Shown here: positions 53,340-63,544 of the stretch, piece by piece
How the letters are laid out: the number at the start of each line of letters is the position of its first letter
How positions within the stretch are numbered: the stretch's first letter is position 1
Assembly: GCA_950097015.1 (NCBI GenBank)
Contig: CATNEN010000038.1
Location: forward strand, 17,184,001-17,248,000
Length of the DNA: 64,000 nucleotides
DNA from: Macrostomum hystrix
Taxonomy: Eukaryota > Platyhelminthes > Macrostomidae
Direction: 5' to 3'
Made by a program: the position numbers and the translations under genes
The notes under the pieces: model-generated
Seen by the model: the letters and a program-made list of their open reading frames with translations, nothing else
Databases searched by the model: none
Told to the model about the DNA's origin: nothing

Positions 53340-55045
53340 AATGACTAGTTATAATGACCTACTGAATGACTCAATACTGTAGAGTTATAATGACCTACTG
53401 AATGACTCAATATTGTAGAGTTATAATGACCTACTGAATGACACAATACTGTAGAGTTATAATGACCTACTGAATGACACATTATTGTAGTGTTATAATG
53501 ACCTACTGAATGACACATTATTGTAGTGTTATAATGACCTACTGAATGACACATTATTGTAGTGTTATAATGACCTACTGAATGACACATTATTGTAGAG
53601 TTATAATGACCTACTGAATGACTCAATATTGTAGAGTTATAATGACCTACTGAATGACTCATCATTGTAGAGTTATAATGACCTACTGAATGGCTCAATA
53701 TTGTAGAGTTATAATGACCTACTGAATGGCTCATTATTGTAGAGTTATAATGACCTACTGAATGACTCATTATTGTAGAGTTATAATGACCTACTGAATG
53801 GCTCATTATTGTAGAGTTATAATGACCTACTGAATGACTCAATATTGTAGAGTTATAATGACCTACTGAATGACTCAATATTGTAGAGTTATAATGACCT
53901 ACTGAATGGCTCATTATTGTAGAGTTATAATGACCTACTGAATGACTCAATATTGTAGAGTTATAATGACCTACTGAATGACTCAATATTGTAGAGTTAT
54001 AATGACCTACTGAATGACTCATCATTGTAGAGTTATAATGACCTACTGAATGGCTCATTATTGTAGAGTTATAATGAACTACTGAATGGCTCATTATTGT
54101 AGAGTTATAATGACCTACTGAATGACTCAATATTGTAGAGTTATAATGACCTACTGAATGACTCAATATTGTAGAGTTATAATGACCTACTGAATGACTC
54201 AATATTGTAGAGTTATAATGACCTACTGAATGACTCAATATTGTAGAGTTATAATGACCTACTGAATGACTCATTATTGTAGAGTTATAATGACCTACTG
54301 AATGACTCAATATTGTAGAGTTATAATGACCTACTGAATGACTCATCATTGTAGAGTTATAATGACCTACTGAATGACTCAATATTGTAGAGTTATAATG
54401 ACCTACTGAATGACTCAATATTGTAGAGTTATAATGACCTACTGAATGGCTCATTATTGTAGAGTTATAATGACCTACTGAATGACTCATCATTGTAGAG
54501 TTATAATGACCTACTGAATGACTCATTATTGTAGAGTTATAATGACCTACTGAATGACTCAATATTGTAGAGTTATAATGACCTACTGAATGACTCAATA
54601 TTGTAGAGTTATAATGACCTACTGAATGACTCAATATTGTAGAGTTATAATGACCTACTGAATGACTCAATATTGTAGAGTTATAATGACCTACTGAATG
54701 ACTCAATATTGTAGAGTTATAATGACCTACTGAATGGCTCATTATTGTAGAGTTATAATGACCTACTGAATGACTCATTATTGTAGAGTTATAATGACCT
54801 ACTGAATGACTCAATATTGTAGAGTTATAATGACCTACTGAATGACTCAATATTGTAGAGTTATAATGACCTACTGAATGACTCAATATTGTAGAGTTAT
54901 AATGACCTACTGAATGACTCAATATTGTAGAGTTATAATTACCTACTGAATGACTCAATATTGTGGAGTTATAATGAACTACTGAATGACTCAATATTTT
55001 AGAGTTATAATGACCTACTGAATGACTCAATATTGTTGAGTTGCT
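53340..55045. repeat. Minisatellite, 36-bp unit, about 47 copies
   Basis: The largest array: AATGACCTACTGAATGACTC then AATATTGTAGAGTTAT. Four left-hand copies form a subtype (ACACATTATTGTAGTG). The 36-bp length produces a 561-codon minus-strand ORF of 12-residue repeats, judged an artefact: it lacks non-repeat sequence and lies just 3' of CHMP1. Confidence 0.97.
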
Positions 55046-55789
55046 GCATCTGTGACCATTTTGGAAAAAATGTGATCAAGCAGTAAGCAAGTCCTCTAAG
55101 CAGTGATGTGTGCTTGTTTAAATTAAACCTTGTCTTAGTTTTATTATATCATATAAATCAAGTTTCTAATCTGTTCCAATTATTTTTTCAACTCAAAGTG
55201 TAAATGATTGTTTTTAATTTGAAAAGTCAGGTAATTTTAAAAAAGACAAAGAACATGTGTTTTATTTTTATTTCCTGATTCGCTTCAATAAAAATTTGAA
55301 CGTGTTGTTACAAAATGTTTCCTAATAATTTATGTTCAGCATCCTATTTAATCGTTTGGCTTTTTGTATCAATCAGACCAACAACTTTCGTATTATTATT
55401 CTTATATATTGTTGTACGTAAAAATGTATTTTTGTAGCATTATGCCTACGTCTCTTGGTTGAGGCTATCTTAGAGTTGTTTAAAAAATAGCTAAAATGAT
55501 TTGGTTCTATAATAAAACTGCATTAATTTCCCCAACACACACACGTAAATATTCAGTTGCATTGGTCTTTGCAGACTCTGCGGACTCTAGCTCTGCTTGT
55601 GTTTTAAGAATAAAAAAGAAACAATAAATTTTCTTTTCACTTAATTAAAATATGAAAATAATAAATGCTTCAATTTAATTTTAAGTTCTTTATTGTTTTG
55701 TATGAAAATATTTCTTTTTTTTGCATTTCTTTACTTGACAGAAGGATTACATTTTATGTGGCATGCAAAGATTACTTAAGTTCTTAGGC
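55046..55789. other. AT-rich intergenic region
   Basis: AATAAA near 55287 and 55612. No gene or tandem repeat recognised. Confidence 0.4.
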
Positions 55790-56780
55790 TGAGCTGTCAT
55801 CTTCCCAGAATCCCAGATCCTCAGTTTGAACTGCCAACATCCCAGATCCTCAAGATGAGCTGTCATCTTCCCAGAATCCCAGATCCTCAAGTTGAACTGT
55901 CATCATCCCAGATCCTCAAGATGACCTGCCAATCTCAGATCCTCAAGATGAACTGTCATCATCCCAGATCCTCAAGATGAACTGACATAATCCCAGATCC
56001 TCAAGATGAACTGTCATCATCCCAGATCCTCAAGATGAACTGACATAATCCCAGATCCTCAAGATAAACTGGCATTATCCCAGATCCTCAAGATGAACTG
56101 GCATTATCCCAGATCCTCAAGTTGACCTGCAAATATCCCAGATCCTCAAGATGAACTGTCATTATCCCAGATCCTCAAGATGAACTGTCATCATCCCAGA
56201 TCCTCAAGATGAACTGACATAATCCCAGATCCTCAAGATGAACTGACATTATCCCAGATCCTCAAGATAAACTGGCATTATCCCAGATCCTCAAGATGAA
56301 CTGGCATTATCCCAGATCCTCAAGTTGACCTGCAAATATCCCAGATCCTCAAGATGAACTGTCATCATCCCAGATCCTCAAGATGAACTGACATAATCCC
56401 AGATCCTCAAGATGAACTGTCATCATCCCAGATCCTCAAGATGAACTGACATAATCCCAGATCCTCAAGATGAACTGTCATCATCCCAGATCCTCAAGTT
56501 GAACTGTCATCATCCCAGATCCTCAAGTTGAACTGTCATCATCCCAGATCCTCAAGATGACCTGCCAATCTCAGATCCTCAAGATGAACTGTCATCATCC
56601 CAGATCCTCAAGATGACCTGCCAATCTCAGATCCTCAAGATGAACTGTCATCATACCAGATCCTCAATTTGAACTGCCAATATCCCAGATCCTCAAGATG
56701 AACTGCCAACATCCCAGATCCTCAAGATGAACTGCCAACATCCCAGATCCTCAAGTTGAACTGTCATTATCCCGGATCAA
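55790..56780. repeat. Minisatellite, 29-bp unit, about 34 copies
   Basis: CCCAGATCCTCAAGATGAAC plus TGTCATCAT, with variants. Shares CCCAGATCCTCA with the ZDHHC6 intron array 11 kb away. Ends 50 nt before an acceptor (56829) upstream of the RAMAC-like gene. Confidence 0.95.
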
Positions 56781-56868
56781 TCACTTTCAAATACTTTTGA
56801 ATACACCAAATACTTTCATCAAATTCCAGCTAAAACGAGGTCAATTCCTGGAAATCTAAATATTGAAA

Positions 56869-57372
56869 ATGTCCAGCAAATGCAACACAGAAGCTTCTGA
56901 TGCTTCTGCCAAGACTTCGATAACGGAATGTTCGTCATCGTCTGACACTGCGTCGGCTACTGCTGCAGCTGCTTCATCAGTCGCAGCCGAGGCTTCATCA
57001 AGCGGCGCATTGGCCAACAAGGCCTCAGCCGGTCTGAGCGTCCTGGAGTTGGAGCTGAAATTTCAGCACCGATTCACCGCGCTTGACGAAGAGTTTCAGG
57101 CCTGCTGGCGTAGGGAGCGCTCGCCACCTCCGCCTGTGGTGACTAAATGGTATCGGAATCCCTGGCGCCAGTACGACTGGACGCGAGAGGGTCAGCGGCA
57201 GCGGCAGCAGCAGCATTATCATCAGCGTTACCATGGCAACGAGCGGCGCGACGATTATTATCGACGCAATGAAACACCTAGGAATAATTCAAAGGGCGTT
57301 AAGCGTCACTATTCGGATAGGAATGGTGACAGTGCTAGCGCTGCTAAAAGCCAATATTATCGCCGGCATTGA
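56869..57372 (+). CDS. RAMAC-like RNMT-activating mini-protein, 167 residues
   Basis: Single exon from ATG 56869. An N-terminal Ser/Ala-rich region (to about residue 55) is followed by FQHRFTALDEEFQACWRRER and SPPPPVVTKWYRN, closely resembling the RNMT-activation segment of human RAMAC (FAM103A1), where FxxRFTxxDxEYQ precedes SPPIVxxW. The remainder is Arg/Gln/Tyr/Asn-rich (GQRQRQQQHYH, RRDDYYRR), matching the RNA-binding low-complexity C-terminus of RAMAC. The human protein (118 residues) binds and activates the mRNA cap guanine-N7 methyltransferase RNMT. The extra length is the N-terminal region. ATTCCAG at 56829 is a likely 5' UTR acceptor. Confidence 0.75.
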   Translation: MSSKCNTEASDASAKTSITECSSSSDTASATAAAASSVAAEASSSGALANKASAGLSVLELELKFQHRFTALDEEFQACWRRERSPPPPVVTKWYRNPWRQYDWTREGQRQRQQQHYHQRYHGNERRDDYYRRNETPRNNSKGVKRHYSDRNGDSASAAKSQYYRRH

Positions 57373-57544
57373 TTCTACTGACAGTTATTGCATGTATATA
57401 ATAATTTAAAATATGCTTTTCAAAAAATCCTCTTGCAACAATCATAAAAGTCTAAACAGTCTCAGTTCTGTTTAATTGTTTCAAATTAGCTTTATTGAAG
57501 ATTTTAAAATTAATATGACAAGCGAACTAACCTAGTAATAAAAC

Positions 57545-58160
57545 CAACCTCCTGGGAATCGAACCAACCTCCTGGGAATCGAACCAAACTCCTGGGAATC
57601 GAACCACCACCTGGGTTTCGAAACAACCTTAAAATCGAACCACCTCCTGGGTTTCGAAACAACCTCCTTAAAATCGAACCACCTCCTGGGAATCGAACCA
57701 CCCCCTGAGAATCGAACCATCCCCTGAGAATCGAACCACCCCCTGGGAATCGAACCATCCCCTGAGAATCGAACCACCCCCTGAGAATCGAACCACCCCC
57801 TGGGAATCGAACCACCCCCTGGGAATCGAACCACCCCCTGAGAATCGAACCACCCCCTGGGAATCGAACCACCCCCTGAGAATCGAACCACCCCCTGAGA
57901 ATCGAACCATCCCCTGAGAATCGAACCACCCCCTGGGAATCGAACCACCCCCTGGGAATCAAACCACCCCCTGAGAATCGAACCACCCCCTGAGAATCGA
58001 ACCACCCCCTGGGAATCGAACCATCCCCTGAGAATCGAACCATCCCCTGAGAATCGAACCACCCCCTGAGAATCGAACCACCCCCTGGGAATCGAACCAT
58101 CCCCTGAGAATCGAACCACCCCCTGAGAATCGAACCACCCCCTGGGAATCGAACCAACCA
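57545..58160. repeat. Minisatellite, 19-bp unit GGGAATCGAACCACCCCCT, about 32 copies
   Basis: Alternation of GGGAATCGAACCACCCCCT and GAGAATCGAACCATCCCCT types. Minus-strand ORFs through it are artefacts of a 19-bp period. Left-hand copies are diverged and shorter. Confidence 0.95.
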
Positions 58161-58644
58161 CAAATCGAAATCAGTCTAAGGAATTGACGTAAACTTAATG
58201 GAATTAGCTCAGTATTACTTTTATCTCGGCCCCTAATAGGAATCAGCTCAAACAAAAGAGTTAAACCATAAATAAAAAAATTACGTTTTCAAATTTAAAA
58301 GTTGCCAATGTCAACTGCTGAACATAAAATCTATCAGCTAAAAATTCATGCTTTCACTCACTTGTTTAAATTTGTTAACTTTTGAGAATAACTTTGTTAT
58401 ACCGCCTCTTCCGGTGTTTTCCCTAATTGCAGCGATGTTGTAACAAATTTAACTTTGCTAGAAAATACGAGTGGTTAAATTTTGGTTATGCAAGTTGTCA
58501 ATTGGACCAGAATGTTATGTCAAGTATTTTATTAAAATATACATATTATTATGTGTGTCTGCTTGTTCTTTGACACACTCTTGTGCACTTTATTGAGGGC
58601 TAAAAGCATTGCTCGTACGAGAGAAAAAATAGTTTTTTCGAATT
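58161..58644. other. AT-rich intergenic region
   Basis: Nothing recognised apart from AT-rich sequence. Confidence 0.35.
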
Positions 58645-59060
58645 CCAGTCCATACACCCACCCTAACTCCAGCCCATACACCCACCCTAACTCCAGCCCA
58701 TACACCCACCCCAACTCCAGTCCATACACCCACCCCAACTCCAGTCCATACACCCACCCCAACTCCAGTCCATACACCCACCCCAACTCCAGTCCGTACA
58801 CCCACCCCAACTCCAGTCCGTACACCCACCCCAACTCCAGTCCGTACACCCACCCCAACTCCAGTCCATACACCCACCCCAACTCCAGTCCATACACCCA
58901 CCCCAACTCCAGTCCGTACACCCACCCCAACTCCAGTCCGTTCCCCCAACAAAACTCCACTCTTCACACCCACCAAAACTCTAGTCCTTTCACCCACTCC
59001 AACTCCAGTCAGTACACCCACCCCAACTCCAGTCAGTACACCCACCCTAACTTCATTCCC
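58645..59060. repeat. Minisatellite, 24-bp unit, about 17 copies
   Basis: CCAGTCCATACACCCACCCC plus AACT, upstream of METTL5. Stop-free in several frames on both strands because 24 is a multiple of 3; not coding. Confidence 0.95.
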
Positions 59061-59139
59061 CACTCTTTAAAGCTACAACTAGAGTCACTAGGATTAGCAC
59101 ATGACTCACCTTGGTGCAAAACCAGTCCATTTTGTGATA

Positions 59140-59937
59140 ATGCAGGCTACTCCGCTTGTTCGCAATCGAAAACAGCTTGAGTCGCTGCTACAACAGGTGC
59201 CAAGCTTCAGTGATCCTCAGCAGCGCTGGGAACAGTATGTCACACCTGGCCAGGTAGCCGCCAGCTGGCTATACGATGTACAAATGCGCTGGGACTGTTT
59301 CACACCTAAGCGAGCAGTGTTAGACCTGGGCTGCGGTCCTGGCGCACTTATGATTGGCTGTCTGGCCTTAGGCGCCGGCTACGCCTGCGGTGTAGATATT
59401 GACTCCGGCGCATTGACCGATTGTCGATCTAATCTACAAGAGTTCTTTCCCGCGGACGATGACGCGGCTTCTGTTAGTTGGGATCTGTTGCAAGCGGATG
59501 TGACCCGACTGGCTGCTGCAGCTTCAAATCGATTGAATCGGTTGAACCAATTCGACACCGTGATTACTAATCCGCCGTTTGGCACTTTTGACGCCTCCGC
59601 CGATAGGCACAGAAAAGGCGGCAGGGGTGGTCGAGTTGGCGGCCGTTCATCTTCCGCAACATCAAAGGGTGCCGATTTGGCCTTCCTAGAAGCCGGCATT
59701 GCATTAACGAATCGATTAGTTTTCTCGCTGCATAAAACTGTCACACTGCCTCACGTGATGGAGCGAGCCAGAACTGCTTGCCAGCGGCGGCTGCAGTCTT
59801 CAACGGCTGTTGAAGGTCGGGATTTCAGCGTCACCGCGGTGGCAAATCTCAGATATAATCTAGATCGCTCCTACAAGCATCATCGACTAGATTCAAAGGA
59901 TATTGAGGTCAGCGTGTTGGAAGTGGCCATCTTGTAA
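59140..59937 (+). CDS. METTL5: METTL5-type rRNA N6-adenosine methyltransferase, 265 residues, intronless
   Basis: Start chosen at ATG 59140 (MQATPLVRNRKQLESLLQQV), which aligns with the short human N-terminus; an in-frame ATG at 59101 would add 13 residues. Motifs: EQYVTPGQVAASWLYDV, SAM loop VLDLGCGPGALMIGCLALGA, GVDIDSGAL, the N6-adenine catalytic motif NPPFGT, then ADLAFLEAGIALT, VFSLHKT and C-terminal VANLRYNLDRSYKHH with DIEVSVLEVAIL. With TRMT112, METTL5 methylates one adenosine of 18S rRNA in the family. The protein is about 55 residues longer than the human (209), mainly through an Arg/Gly/Ser-rich insert (RHRKGGRGGRVGGRSSSATS) directly after NPPFGTFD, next to the active site, and an acidic insert before it. 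Confidence 0.95.
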   Translation: MQATPLVRNRKQLESLLQQVPSFSDPQQRWEQYVTPGQVAASWLYDVQMRWDCFTPKRAVLDLGCGPGALMIGCLALGAGYACGVDIDSGALTDCRSNLQEFFPADDDAASVSWDLLQADVTRLAAAASNRLNRLNQFDTVITNPPFGTFDASADRHRKGGRGGRVGGRSSSATSKGADLAFLEAGIALTNRLVFSLHKTVTLPHVMERARTACQRRLQSSTAVEGRDFSVTAVANLRYNLDRSYKHHRLDSKDIEVSVLEVAIL

Positions 59938-60055
59938 TGCGGCAATTCTTGCAATTGGCGCTTGCGTAGTTGGAAAATATACAAGCTAATTGACATGATT
60001 GAAGTCTATAGATTAAATGTCATTTCGCATTTATGCAACCTTGATGTAGGTTGAG

Positions 60056-60061
60056 AATAAA
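60056..60061 (+). terminator. Poly(A) signal AATAAA of METTL5
   Basis: GAGAATAAATTTTG, 118 nt after the TAA stop. Confidence 0.6.
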
Positions 60062-60117
60062 TTTTGTATCTATTTATCGATTGTTGTATTTTTCATTTAT
60101 AATTATCAGCGATTCAA

Positions 60118-61055
60118 CGAGATAGTAATCTAGAGAATCGCTTTTAATCTCATCGTGAATCGCTTTTAATCTCGTTGAAAATCGTTTGCAATCTCGTTGA
60201 AAATCGCTTGCAATCTCATGGAGAATCGCTTGTAATCTCATAGAGAATCGCTTATAATCTCATGGAGAATCGCTTTTTATTTTTATTTTACGATCGTATA
60301 TTGTAAATTCTTTAGACAATGACAATTTACAGAATTTAAAGCGATTCTCTATGAGATTGCAAGCGATTCTCTATGAGATTGCAAGCGATTCTCCATGAGA
60401 TTGCAAGCGATTCTCTATGAGATTGCAAGCGATTCTCTATGAGATTGAAATCGATTCTCAGTGAGATTAAAAGCGATTCTCAATGAGATTGAGAGCGATT
60501 CTCAATGAGATTAAAAGCGATTTTCAACGAGATTGCAAGCGATTCTCAATGAGATTGAAAGCGATTCTCCATGAGATCGCAAGCGATTCTCTATGAGATT
60601 GCAAGCGATTCTCCATGAGATTAAAAGCGATTCTCCATGAGATTAAAAGCGATTCTCCATGAGATTACAAGCGATTCTCCATGAGATTACAAGCGATTCT
60701 CTATGAGATTAAAAGCGATTCTCCATGAGATTAAAAGCGATTCTCGATGAGATTGAGAGCGATTCTCAATGAGATTAAAAGCGATTCTCAACGAGATTGC
60801 AGGCGGTTCTCAATGAGATTGAAAGTGATTCTCCATGAGATTGCAAGCGATTCTCTATGAGATTGCAAGCGATTCTCCATGAGATTACAAGCGATTCTCT
60901 ATGAGAATGCAAGCGATTCTCAATGAGATTGAAAGCGATTCTCCATGAGATTGCAAGCGATTCTCCATGAGATTGCAAGCGATTCTCCATGAGATTACAA
61001 GCGATTCTCTATGAGATTAAAAGCGATTCTCTATGAGATTGCAAGCGATTCTCCA
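60118..61055. repeat. Minisatellite, 22-bp unit, with an inverted left arm
   Basis: 60335-61055 holds about 32 plus-oriented copies of GATTCTCCATGAGATTGCAA(GC). 60118-60270 holds about 6 copies in the opposite orientation (GAGAATCGCTTTTAATCTCA). Between them is an AT-rich 65-bp spacer with its own small palindromes (TACGATCGTA; TTGTAAATTCT/ACAATTTACAGAATT). The array can therefore fold into a long stem. Confidence 0.94.
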
Positions 61056-61225
61056 TTGACGAAAGATACATCAAAAGATTCGTATTGCATGCAGTGCGCA
61101 CTTAATCAGACTGCGGGTTTTGTCTATGGTAAAATGTCTATCCCAAACTGACAAGAGGATAGATAAAATACCCCGGGTGAGAATAATTATGTGCTGTGAT
61201 TCCGTATGAGGAACATTATCCCGAA

Positions 61226-63544
61226 ATGAAGACGCCTGTCGCGGCAGTTCTACTGTTGCTCAATCAAGATCGTCGACACCTGAGTCGTGGCGGGTCGGAT
61301 TATCGCAGGCAGACGCGCCAGCGACGCCAGTGGAAGCAAAAACTGCCGTTGCCTCGCCTCTGCGACTCTGTACTGCAGCGCCTGTGCTCCACCAGTTGCC
61401 GTGACTACGGCTTAACTGGGAATCATCATGATTTGGGAGAATTCTCCCACTGCAATTCGTGGATTGGTCAGTCGGCTTTGTCGCTAACTTAATTTCAGTC
61501 AGGCACTTGGGATTCCCGTTGGCGGCCTGCAGAGCGGTCCGATGTCGCAGTGTCGGCTACCTGCTTTTCTCCACCGCTGAACAGGTTTTCATCGCCGATA
61601 TCTTCAATAATGAGCCAGACAAGGTGAAGAACGCGCCTCATGTTGATTTCAGCAGCCAAACCGCTGTTCACTGCTTGGTCAACGGTACTAGCTTCAGTCA
61701 CCTGGCCACGATAACTCTGGCTGCCTCGGTCACTCTGAGGGCTTGGCCCTCCATTCACACATCGGGCCTACTAGATCAATGTAGCTGGTTGATGAGGCCG
61801 ACTGGGCGGCGGCGGAAACGGCTGCGTCGATGGCGGAGCGGGCTGCAGCATCAACTAATACCAGCGCGCACCACCAATTGTGGTTTGTTTCCTGCACATA
61901 ATCCCCTGATCCTTCAGGATTGGCTGGCTGATTTTCTGCACATCATCCCCTGATCTTTTAGGATTAACTGGCTGATTTCCTGCACATCATCCCCTGATCT
62001 TTTAGGATTAACTGGCTGATTTCCTGCACATCATCCCCTGATCCTTCAGGATTGGCTGGCTGATTTTCTGCACATCATCCCCTGATCCTTCAGGATTGGC
62101 TGGCTGATTTTCTGCACATCATCCCCTGATCTTTTAGGATTAACTGGCTGATTTCCTGCACATCATCCCCTGATCTTTTAGGATTAACTGGCTGATTTCC
62201 TGCACATTATCCCCTGGTAGTACAAGGCAGGCTGATCTTGATCCAGATTTTTATGGAATATTTCAGATTTTTCGTCATCTTTGAAATGCTTGCGCGAGTG
62301 GCCGCAGCAACAGCAGCAGCATGTGAATCTGCAAACCAATTGTTCATCTCGTAAAGCCAAGTCACGCAGGTTCAGAACCATTTATAGCTCAACTGAGGAC
62401 TCTATCAGCAACTCAGTTATACATGACGATACCGAACTGGCAGTTTCCATGGACTCCAGCAGCGAGTTGCAGGTGAGCTCTTTAGATAAGTGCAAGTAAA
62501 ACGCATATTAATTCGTAATTGTCCTTTAAATCTACTAAATCTAGCAATCTTAATCTAATCTACTAGATCTAGCAATCTTAATCTAATCTACTAGATCTAG
62601 CAATCTTAATCTAATCTACTAGATCTAGCAATCTCGCCCTCATGTACTAGATCTAGAAATCTCACCCTAATCTACTAGATCTAGCAATCTCACCCTAATG
62701 TCCCGCTAAAAAATAGGGATGTTTCTTTGGGTGATTCCAGTTGGAATCTGCGGTGTTTCCAGAAAAAGAAACAGCCGAACGCTGGAAACATACCAATCGG
62801 ATGATTCCATGCTTAGAATCCACCCAACTGAGCGTTTTCTCGGTGCTTCTTGGTGGCGAAATGGAATCACCCAAAGAATCCTCCAGTTCGGAAGATTCCA
62901 TGCTCAGAAACCGCCGAGGAATCGCCCGTAAATAATTCTCGGGTTGTCCCATGGGCCACTGGTTCGGGTGATTCTTCGGCGGTTTCCGCACAATTTACGG
63001 TTACATCGGCTGCTTCCTGGGTGGTTTCTTTAACTCTTGCAAGATAGGGGGGATTTTGGTAGATTCCACTCCTATTTTGCACAAAAACCCGCCGAAGAAG
63101 CAGCCGAATTCTTTACAGGGGTACAAGATCTAGCAATCTCAATCTAATCTACTAGATCTAGAAATCCCATCCAAACTAGATCTAAAAATCTCATGCGTAG
63201 CTACTCGATCTAGATATTTTTTGTTTCAGGCAAACCCAATTGATCTCATTTTACAGGATAGTCTGTACACTAATCAGCATCGGCAGCAGCAACAGCTAGA
63301 CTTGCGCATGACAACAGACTCGCTGGACTCAAGCGACAAGCTGATGCTGAGAAGACTGAAGCGCCAGTGCCTGAAGCTGACTGGCCGTAACAAATCAGCC
63401 CTGCATTCTAGCGCGCAGCTTTTTAGTGACTTAACCGTAACGACTCGAACTCGCGACCTACTGAAGCAAGCCGAAACAAGTTGTCGTGCAATTTACGCCC
63501 TTGAGGGCCAATCTCCAAGGCACAGTGAAGTGCACACTGTCTGA
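61226..63544 (+). CDS. Unidentified four-exon gene, 381 residues, SINE-derived C-terminus
   Basis: Proposed exons 61226-61466, 61499-61882, 62267-62472 and 63230-63544 keep one frame (1146 nt). The first intron would be only 32 nt (GTCAGT...GCTAAC...TTTCAG). Exon 2 has beta-rich segments GYLLFSTAEQVFIADIF and LATITLAASVTLRAWPS that look like WD40 blades, then an Arg-rich stretch. Exon 3 is Gln/Ser-rich. Exon 4 has a helical, basic stretch LMLRRLKRQCLKLTGRNKSA and ends by reading into SINE B: the last ~21 residues (CRAIYALEGQSPRHSEVHTV) come from the SINE. I do not recognise the family; a WD-repeat-containing adaptor is a guess. Donor of exon 2 (TGTG|GTTTGT) is weak and was set by phase. Confidence 0.5.
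61890..62215. repeat. Minisatellite, 44-bp unit, about 7 copies
   Basis: CATCATCCCCTGATCTTTTA GGATTAACTGGCTGATTTCC is the core of the unit, with CCTTCAGGATTGGCTGGC variants. It lies in intron 2 of the unidentified gene and contains TTTTAG|G acceptor-like words. Confidence 0.93.
62525..63215. repeat. Minisatellite, 28-bp unit, split by a MITE
   Basis: CTAATCTACTAGATCTAGCA plus ATCTTAAT, each unit containing the palindrome CTAGATCTAG. About 6 copies at 62525-62699 and 3 at 63123-63215 flank the MITE at 62702. Intron 3 of the unidentified gene. Confidence 0.93.
62702..63120. mobile_element. Unclassified MITE-like element, 2-bp TSD, copy 2
   Basis: CCCGCTAAAAAATAGGGATG at the left and GCAGCCGAATTCTTTACAGGG-type right end. 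Flanked by GT on both sides (62700-62701, 63121-63122); removing it restores a GTACTAGATC-like minisatellite unit. Roughly 97% identical by eye to copy 1 at 28698-29114, in the same orientation. Confidence 0.9.

Noticed and set aside
53345-55030. 561-codon minus-strand ORF with 12-residue repeats
   Set aside because: It lies entirely within the 36-bp minisatellite whose length is a multiple of 3; there is no unique sequence, signal peptide or splice context, and it is antisense to the 3' flank of CHMP1.
57510-58163. Gly/Phe-rich minus-strand ORFs over 200 codons
   Set aside because: Product of the 19-bp GGGAATCGAACCACCCCCT array; same pattern in several frames.
8320-62215. CRISPR-like arrays
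   Set aside because: All arrays are head-to-tail tandem repeats without unique spacers of constant length, in a eukaryotic context.
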